NCBI GenBank assembly: GCA_963575645.1
Contig: OY754470.1
Coordinates: 4,658,501 to 4,722,500, forward strand
DNA from: Xanthostigma xanthostigma
Lineage: Eukaryota > Arthropoda > Insecta > Raphidioptera > Raphidiidae
Reading direction: 5' to 3'
DNA: 64,000 nucleotides
A program made the position numbers and the translations under genes. The notes beneath the pieces were generated by a model. The model worked only from the letters and a program-made list of their open reading frames with translations. It made no database searches and was not told the DNA's origin. This document shows, in pieces, positions 57,055-64,000 of this stretch. The stretch's first letter is position 1. Each line of letters starts with the position of its first letter.

Positions 57055-57805
57055 ATACCCGAATTCGGTCAATGGCCGAAATAAATGCGCAAAACTAGTT
57101 TTGACCAACGAATATTGTCCAAACCCGAAATATTACATTTAAACGGGTGTTATAAAATGAGCAAAACTAGTTTTGCGCATTTTCAATTAGACAAAACTAA
57201 TTCTGTCCATTTTTGAACGGACAGTACTAGTTCTGCTTGTTTCATTCAATCAACGTCCGAACCCGAATAAAAGTAGGGTTATGTTCTTGTTTATGTACCG
57301 ATCTATTGAATTGTTCTCCTGAATGTTATAATTAATATAATTGTGTGTTATTCAGTGTAATAATTAAGTAAAAATGCAAGATGAATTCGAGTCTCAACTA
57401 GTTCGCCTATTGGAGGCTTCTGAAACATAATTTTATGACGAAACAATTATTACCTTACTACACTAAGTGAGGTTAAGAAAGCAAATTTCTTGAAAGCTAA
57501 ATTAAAACCTCTGTCTGCTAAACAATACAGAAAAATAAATCGCTTTGATATAATAAGTATCTTTGATGTGGAAAAGTTAATTAAAAAACGCAAAGAAGAT
57601 TCCGATGCCATACTAGTACTGTCCGTTCAAAAATGGACAGAACTAGTTTTGACCAGTTGAAAATGCGCAAAACTAGTTTTGCTCATTTTATAACACTCAA
57701 TACCCGTTTAAATGAAAGATTTCGGGTTTGGGCAATATTCGTTGGCCAAAAATAGTTTTGCGCATTTATTTCGGTCATTGACCGAATTCGGGTATAGACC
57801 GTAAC
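57055..57805 (+). mobile_element. Palindrome-rich element, copy 2 (751 bp, both ends present)
   Basis: It begins GTTACGGT and ends ACCGTAAC, flanked by TATAT and ATATA. The terminal inverted repeats are about 200 bp each (57055-57260 and 57600-57805) and contain multiple copies of CAAAACTAGTTTTG and variants at about 20-80 bp spacing. The central 340 bp holds the small ORF. No transposase motif is visible, so it is presumably non-autonomous. Confidence 0.8.
57374..57660 (+). pseudogene. Small ORF of the palindrome-rich element, copy 2 (two frames)
   Basis: ORF-a runs from ATG 57374 (EFESQLVRLLEASET) to TAA 57428-57430. ORF-b is open from 57439 to the stop at 57658-57660 and carries LTTLSEVKKANFLKAK and DVEKLIKKRKEDSDAILVLS. 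The two are offset by -1, as in copy 1, although a 3-nt length difference separates the copies at the junction. This could be an inherited frameshift, a tiny intron or decay of a shared master copy. Confidence 0.5.
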
Positions 57806-58923
57806 ATATACACACAGAAAAGTATTCAATAATCAATAAGACATTTGTTTTACTGTAGTATGTAGCGTATTTAAGAAATATCCAAGCGAAGAAATTATTC
57901 AATGAATAAAATACTTTGGCTCATCTATTACTCTGAATTCTTGATTCACTGGTCAAGTCTTGTGGATAAAACGTACTTGCCTTCAAGGTCAAGACTTCTG
58001 AATCGATAATTTAAAGTGATGTGCCCAGTAAACTTATGAAACGTTTAGTGTCAGAGGCGATCGTAATAGACCAAGATCCCAGATCCGCCAGACCTACGTC
58101 ATTTCAGTACTGCTAAGATTTTATTAGTAGTACATTTACAATATTTACGTATGCCAATTTACTAGCTTGAAAGCGGGAACTTTTTAGAGATAACAGCTTT
58201 CTTAAGGTATATCAAACACGTGCTTACCTACGTACGCAATGCATGCATACGAGTCCGAGTGAGAGCATTAGATCATGTTTTTTGTTTGACAGCTTCATGA
58301 AATGTAGATTGTTTATTTGCTGAAATTATAAAAAAATATACAAAGAATGGACATTATTACAATTAATCAAACAGAAATTAAAAACAAAGTCTTTGATTTT
58401 GCTTTAAAATATTTCAAATTTTATAAATTCAATGATTTTAGTTATTGCTTTTAACGGAAAGTTAGGTTGGAAAATTTCGACATTTTTCATTTTTTCATTG
58501 TCTATTTTTATTTTGGATCAAATCGTGTTATGTCGTATCTTATTTAACATAATATGCGACGATCAATATAATAATTTAGCACGTATTTCATGAATGATTA
58601 AACTAGATATTTGCGAATGCGTTGGTCGCCTGCTTTTATTCACTCACAGATGAACGGACAGTCAACCCGAACTTGACGAACTTAAGTGCAACTTTGTCCT
58701 GAAGCATCTTACATTAACTTGCTCCATTTATTCCACACCACACGTTGCCGCACAAGTTTTCACCCCCTGCAGGGTTTTCCGTGGGTATATTCGAAGTGGT
58801 ACATTAAACGAATCTGCTTAAATAACACATCAAACATTTCAATTTTAAATTGATTGCATCTACAAACACTAACAACGGTAAAAAATACATTAAAACTAGA
58901 GAGCAAAATCAGACCAGAAAATT
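57806..58923. other. Unassigned stretch
   Basis: No repeat partner in this window and no coding signal; stops are frequent in all frames. Confidence 0.5.
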
Positions 58924-59356
58924 AATAATAATAATAATGCGTTTAACGTCCGTTTCTCGATTTTATGTCATAACAGACGCCATTCGCACCATTACTATTT
59001 TCCATCTATCACACTTCTCGTTATTTTCTACATTTTTTTAAACTTACACTTAATTAATAGCAATGGGCGAATGAAGGAATTTTAGGACATTGGGATAAGG
59101 TAGGCAAATTTTGAGTATAGGAGTTTGACAGGTAATCGGCCATGACCTTGAATAAGAACCAATATCGATATTTATCTGGAATTATTGAGAGAAACCATGG
59201 AAAACGTCATCAAGATGGCCGGTACAGGAATTGCCGTTTCTCGGCGAGAGGCAGTGGGAAAAAGTCCCAGCCACATCTGGCCTCGCCAGGATTCGAGCTC
59301 CGATATCTCCCGAATGAGAGTCTAGTGCTGTCACCACTACGCCTCCCCGCTCGGTC
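58924..59356 (-). mobile_element. tRNA-derived SINE, copy 5
   Basis: Runs from (AAT)nGCGTTTAACGTCC to CACCACTACGCCTCCCCGC. Box B has mutated to GGATTCGAGCTCC (on +). Confidence 0.85.
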
Positions 59357-59896
59357 CATATTATAATTATAGAAAAAGGCTATTGTTTATTAAACTTTTT
59401 TTGAGTGCAATAAAAATACATGCGTAATAAGTTTACGCTCCGAATACTCTTTTGTTAATGTTTGGTCACATGACAGAGTGGCTTATGTTCGATTTTTGAC
59501 GTGTTATAAAAAATGATGAGAGTGAATACGTATGTAAAATTTCAGCTCAATCGGAAACCGGGAAGTGAGTCAAATTTAATTTCAGACAGACACCGGAACA
59601 GGTGAAACTAAAAAAAAATATTGTAAATACTTTTTAGTTGTAAATATTAGTGTTGATATTTCACTCTATAGTCCTTTTATTATTTCAATTTAATAAATAG
59701 GAATTTTTTATTTTCAATCACGTCAAAGAAGTATAACTTTAACTGGGCGTACAAAAAAATTATTGGCGCTCCGATTACAATAACTGTAGTATAGTAATGT
59801 CAAATTTGATTACTTTTGGGTATTTGGAATAAACGGTTTTTTTTCTTTGAATATTCGCTTCCAATTAGGACTCTTGTTAACGACCGTATTAGTCAA

Positions 59897-60353
59897 CGGG
59901 TAACGGGCCGACGCGAAACGGTTACCTTTGTACACGATCCGCTAATATAACGTGAGCGCGTCCGTTGTTATCGATATCAGTTCTATACTTGAAGGGCAAA
60001 GAAGTGCAAGTACATTATGTTTTGCTTGTTTATTTTTGTAATTTTCTAAAGTCTTGTCCCAACACTGGCGTCTTATGAACAAGGCTAATTAATAATTCCA
60101 TATCAATATCAATTTTAAACTCCATATTCACAATGAGCAGCACAAGGTAGGTATAGGTTAAAACGTGCGCGCACATCTGTCGTCGTCAACAGACTTCTAT
60201 TATGAAATTACGTGGTCCACTACATCGGACCGACCGCTGTCGCGCCGAGGGGCGACGTGCGGGTATGCGTTGAGTTTTGTTGCAACGGTTACATGCCCGT
60301 CACGTTAACAGACACCCACACTAACCTATTGACCACTGCGCGTCGGCCCGTCA
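59897..60353. repeat. GC-rich segment with inverted GGGCCGACGCG ends
   Basis: AACGGGCCGACGCG near 59901 and CGCGTCGGCCCGT near 60338 are inverted copies. The base composition is clearly richer in CpG than the surroundings. The element type is unknown. Confidence 0.4.
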
Positions 60354-61155
60354 TAAAAATCGGGCCATTATCCGTTGTCGTTCACAAGAGGCCTTACGGG
60401 TAGTATTTGTATTTATCATTTTCTCGGTGCTCCAGCAATATAATAAGTAGTTCAAAATATCAAGGTCATATATCTCTGAAAGTGTAGAAAAGTAATCAAA
60501 AATACAACGTATGCCAATTGGTCTTGTGGCCAGAGAAATATATTGAATGAATGTTTCAGCGTGTTTCTACCCTAAGTGAGTGAAACAGCGAGCTGGAAAA
60601 GTCCCGGTGGTCCTAAATGGTCGACTGACCAGCACCGGCCGGTATGCGGTGTGCCGAATCACCCGCAGGGGACTCGTCTTTCTCTCTCTGCCCGAACTGC
60701 GACCCACCAGTGGGACTTCCCCACAACATTACGTGAATATACACCTAATACCTACACATATTATATAGTATTTCCTTCTAGCTAGGTAACCGAAAGCCTA
60801 AGTACCAAACCTTACACCTAGATGTGGCAAATAGCTACGATGTTTGTTCTGGAACCGTTTTTCAAACGGTTGGTAACCATGGAGTTTACATAAAACATGA
60901 AAATTAGGGATTTTAAAAGAGTTTCACATATTGCAGTGTAATTTTACTACGTTTTAGGAAAAACACAAATGATTAGCTACATCTTTCTCAAACAGTATGT
61001 AGGGCACAGCTAGAAGCAAAAAGGAAGCTTTTTTGCACAGATACTACAGTATTAAATAAAAACCAGAGGCACAACTCGGAAACAGTGCCTTTAATATGTC
61101 TACTGACGGATTAGTAATCTTGGTTCCAAGTAGAAAATGTAGTTTATTTGGTTTT
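60354..61155. other. Unassigned stretch with a GC-richer block at 60570-60725
   Basis: The block contains GGTCGACTGACC and stays open in two frames, but lacks splice-site support and recognisable protein similarity. Confidence 0.4.
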
Positions 61156-61445
61156 ACGCTGAAGCACAAACAAATGTCTGTATGTTTTTTGGTTTATAAG
61201 TTATTTGCCTTTATAGTTTTCAGAAAATCATATAAAACCTTCGAATGGCCGTAGTTTCCAAACTAAAAGAGATACAGACGTTTGCTTACGCTCATTGAAT
61301 TCAGCGTATTTTTTTTCTGTAAGCAATCTCAATTTCAAAAGTATATTAAAGAATTCGATTCTTGCGATTTTTTCAAGGCATACCCTTCTAAAAAAATGCG
61401 ATTTTTGACAAAAACAGAAATCTATCACTCTTACTTTTTGCGAAA
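61156..61445 (+). repeat. Dispersed repeat family E, copy 2
   Basis: Matches copy 1, but its first 50 bp (GCTGAAGCACAAACAAATGT) correspond to the downstream end of copy 1, so the order of blocks differs. Confidence 0.7.
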
Positions 61446-62220
61446 TATCCACTCACAAAATAAATCGCTCGTAAATTAATTTTCGTTGGCATCTGTAGCT
61501 ATGTTTCACCTTTCGTTTTGATAATCGATGCCTTTAAATAGCGGAAAACAATCACAAAATGAATTTGCGTCAGTAGCTATGTTTCACCTTTTGCTTATGC
61601 GTTTTGATACCGCCATCTGCAGAAACTTCGTAAACATGTTACTTTCGTTCGAAAAAAGATTTGAGCTATTCTCAAGTCGCGTTTAAAAAAGTTTTACTTA
61701 AAAAATTTAGACGTGTGAGAATCTTTAGATAGATAGGAAAGTTTTCCATGCCTATACGGTTGCACTTATTTAATATGTGTTTGAAATAAACATCTACATC
61801 TGTAGTCCACGGTGAATAAAAGTTATTTATTGACTTTGAAACTGGAAATTTTTATTTGACGTCATGAATTTAGACAGACTGTTTATGTATCCGTTTTCAA
61901 AAATGAAATATACTTTATAACCGCAAGCCTACCAACTGTACTAGTTTTATTGCGTTGAAATTTTAATTGTGTTTTGATGAAATACTGTTTTATAATTCCT
62001 AAGCGGCGTTTTTATGTTTTTTTTATTATATCGAGAGACAATTCAAAAAAAGAGATAATAGATATTTACAGTTTACAGCAAGTAATTTTTTATGATTAAT
62101 TAAAAAACCAGAACTGACTTGTGGAAACCGACTTGTAGGGTGTTCTTTCTCATATTTTTTTTCTATGCCTGTCATAAATCTAAGAATACAGAACAAGAGG
62201 AGAACTGCACTCTGCAGCTA

Positions 62221-62531
62221 TAATACTCGCCACGAATCTAGAATTTAGATGCGAATGCGGGCTTGCGCTTGTACAGTCTGTTGAAAAACTACAAACTCAA
62301 CTCAACAAAACTAAAGTAACAATAACAACTTGACAATCGCGTACTCGACTGTACTTTAAAGTAGGAAAGCGACAAGTGACAAAGGCAACGAGCGATCACG
62401 ACCAATCACCGACGAGCGCATGTTCCGTGTAGGTAGCTGAGAGGTGATGGGAGTCTTAACGACCTAAAATGTGCCTTTGCGGCGCTGTTTGTGACTAACT
62501 TCTGAACCTTTTAGATCCGTGGCGCGTATTA
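62221..62531 (-). mobile_element. TA-flanked MITE (family B), copy 2
   Basis: This is the reverse-complement counterpart of 4100-4422, with shared blocks such as GCGAATGCGGGCTTGCGCTT and ACAAGTGACAAAGGCAACGA. TA lies on both sides (62219-62220, 62532-62533). Confidence 0.9.
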
Positions 62532-63147
62532 TACCAGCTTTTAAAAAGTGTCTTACACTGTCGATGAGGCTATAAACTTAATATTTGTTTTATAAGCTAT
62601 GGAAAGTAATTTTGCAGATATTCTGTTTATATTTTTGTTAGAAATTCTTAGAATATCTCGGAAACTCTTCGAACGTCTCGGGAAGTATTCAGAAGTGTTG
62701 GGAATTTTTCGAAATTCTTACTAGTACTTTTTTTCTCGGATAAACAACCCCTCGATAAATTTTTGTATGTATGACAATTAAAAATCAACAGAATTTGCTG
62801 CATATTTAAAAACATGACAAAAACAAAATATTCAGATAATTTATTAATATTTTTTTGTCAAATAAAACATTGCATTTCATAATAAAACATCAAAATCATT
62901 CTCTATAGTCCATAATGTATAATTGATATTTTATCTTTTATTTATTTTCGTATAAATGGAAAAATTATGTAAACAGAAAATTTACATACATCGCTTAAAA
63001 TAATATCAAAATCTCTGTTTATTTATATGTTGGACGTAAATATTGTTCACCACACACTAATAATTGATATACGAGTCGTAATAAATTCCCTAGGATGACA
63101 TTTAAATATAGAGTCATCGAGAAATAACGGTAATGGCTCAGACAATA

Positions 63148-63420
63148 GATAGATAGATAGATAGTTTATTCATCATAGCGTCAAAACATAGTTTGAATAT
63201 GACAAGTCACAATATGCAAAATGCAAGAATTAGAACGTAGAAAAAAATAGTAAGAAAGTGCCAATATATACAACTTATGAAGTATAAAAATCGTCTAGTG
63301 AATAAAAACATTGCTCAAATAATTTTTTTTTTAAATACGCTTGAAGCTATTAAAGTCGTTGATGCGTCGAATTGATTCAGACAATTTATTAATCCGCATA
63401 AAGACAAAATTCAGTCTTTA
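63148..63420 (-). mobile_element. LINE 3' remnant with (CTAT)n tail
   Basis: On the - strand the conceptual peptide reads INKLSESIRRINDFNSFKR and, after a frameshift in a poly-A run, LFEQCFYSLDDF followed by a stop at 63275-63277. This parallels the C-terminus of the LINE at 35.1 kb. The element ends in a tetranucleotide tract (TAGATAGATAGATAGA on +). Confidence 0.65.
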
Positions 63421-63829
63421 GTAATAGTTAACGAGCCAGCGACAATAATTGTCGATGTGTTTGCAACGTCCAAAGAAGCGGCTGTAGATAGCATCATAAC
63501 TCCCCTCTACAATTATTTCCTCTGGCTTTTCTCTCCAAACCTGCGGCGGATCGCGCTAGAGCGCGTTCTAATCGATTTAAGATTGATATTCATAACCAGT
63601 GTTCGCGATATCAGAAAATCATCTTATACCATTGAGGAGGGTCCAATAATCATGAAAATCATATTTTCTGACAATTTCTCCCGATCAAAAACTTACGCGA
63701 GATCGCCGAAAATTCACAATCCCAATTAATTGTGTGGTCCTGTTCGAATTTGTGTTTAGTTACGACATTATGTTTATCAGGGAGTATATTTATAGTTGTG
63801 TTGGTGTTCTCTTAAAGCTCTTTTAGTTT

Positions 63830-63887
63830 AACCAATATAGTTCTTTTCATAATAATTTTGAAAATTGTGAAAAGAGCTATATTGGTT
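63830..63887. repeat. Hairpin, 20-bp arms, 18-nt loop
   Basis: AACCAATATAGTTCTTTTCA pairs with TGAAAAGAGCTATATTGGTT, with one G-T pair. Confidence 0.85.
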
Positions 63888-64000
63888 AGTTAATATTTGG
63901 TTTTAATTTTAAGAAAAAATTTTTTATTTTAATTGCTAATTTCTAATTTTATTTTTGTTTCAGGTAAGAACTTCTGAAGTATTTTTGCAATCATACTGTA

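Larger units (their letters stand above)
15181..64000 (+). other. Downstream intron of the Klingon-like gene (at least 48.8 kb)
   Basis: The donor at 15181 opens an intron for which no convincing acceptor and exon continuing the Ig domain were found to the right edge. The intron contains the intact gypsy element and most other transposons in this window. An acceptor-like TTTTTGTTTCAG at 63952-63963 does not continue the needed frame. Confidence 0.55.

Noticed and set aside
60576-60785. Two overlapping open frames in a GC-richer block
   Set aside because: Lack of stops follows from higher GC; no splice sites or protein similarity were seen.
63952-64000. Possible next exon: TTTTTGTTTCAG followed by GTAAGAACTTCTGAAG at the right edge
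   Set aside because: The needed phase-1 continuation meets a TGA after four codons, and the phase-0 reading does not resemble Ig strand C. The sequence is also cut by the window edge.

Overview
The window looks like a piece of an insect nuclear genome. The evidence is AT-rich DNA, one spliced exon of an insect-type immunoglobulin-superfamily adhesion protein, and dense debris of eukaryotic transposons (Ty3/gypsy, LINE, tRNA-derived SINE, Tigger, hAT, mariner and many MITEs). There are no bacterial operons, rRNA genes or CRISPR arrays. The order of insect cannot be fixed from sequence alone.

The only host coding sequence I can support is a 120-bp exon at 15061-15180 (+). It encodes the start of the first Ig domain of a Klingon-like protein. 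It has a clean acceptor and donor and is phase 1 at both ends. No other exon is visible, so about 15 kb to the left and 48.8 kb to the right are best read as intron of a large gene on the + strand.

Layout. 1-15060: scattered MITEs, an LTR-like promoter module with a 168-bp tandem duplication (2.36-2.84 kb), an unclassified palindrome-rich element with a small ORF (6.96-7.59 kb), a tRNA-Ile-like sequence (9.57 kb), a nested pair of inverted-repeat elements (10.04-12.28 kb), a TTAA-flanked palindrome (12.7-13.2 kb) and two MITE-A copies in inverted orientation just upstream of the exon. 15-32 kb: an 83-bp minisatellite, a long hairpin with a 60-bp tandem array, several SINE and MITE-A copies, and a hAT MITE with an 8-bp target duplication. 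32-40 kb: a mariner transposase tail, a LINE 3' end, more MITEs and perfect short hairpins. 40897-45295: a complete 4.4-kb Ty3/gypsy element on the - strand with identical LTRs, a 5-bp target duplication and one uninterrupted Gag-Pol ORF; this is the youngest and only apparently intact mobile element. 45-51.7 kb: two Tigger-type elements (one keeps the start of the transposase), two foldback elements, and a 2.2-kb inverted-repeat element whose left arm was hit by a 5'-truncated LINE. 52-64 kb: an LTR-like promoter on the - strand, the second copy of the palindrome-rich element (57.06-57.81 kb), a SINE, a TA-flanked MITE and another LINE 3' end.

The best candidate for something undescribed is the repeat family at 6957-7590 and 57055-57805. 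It has long terminal inverted repeats built from ACTAGT-centred palindromes, and it carries a conserved two-part small ORF whose parts keep the same relative frame in both copies. Most boundaries below were placed by eye from sequence matches inside this window and may be off by a few bases.
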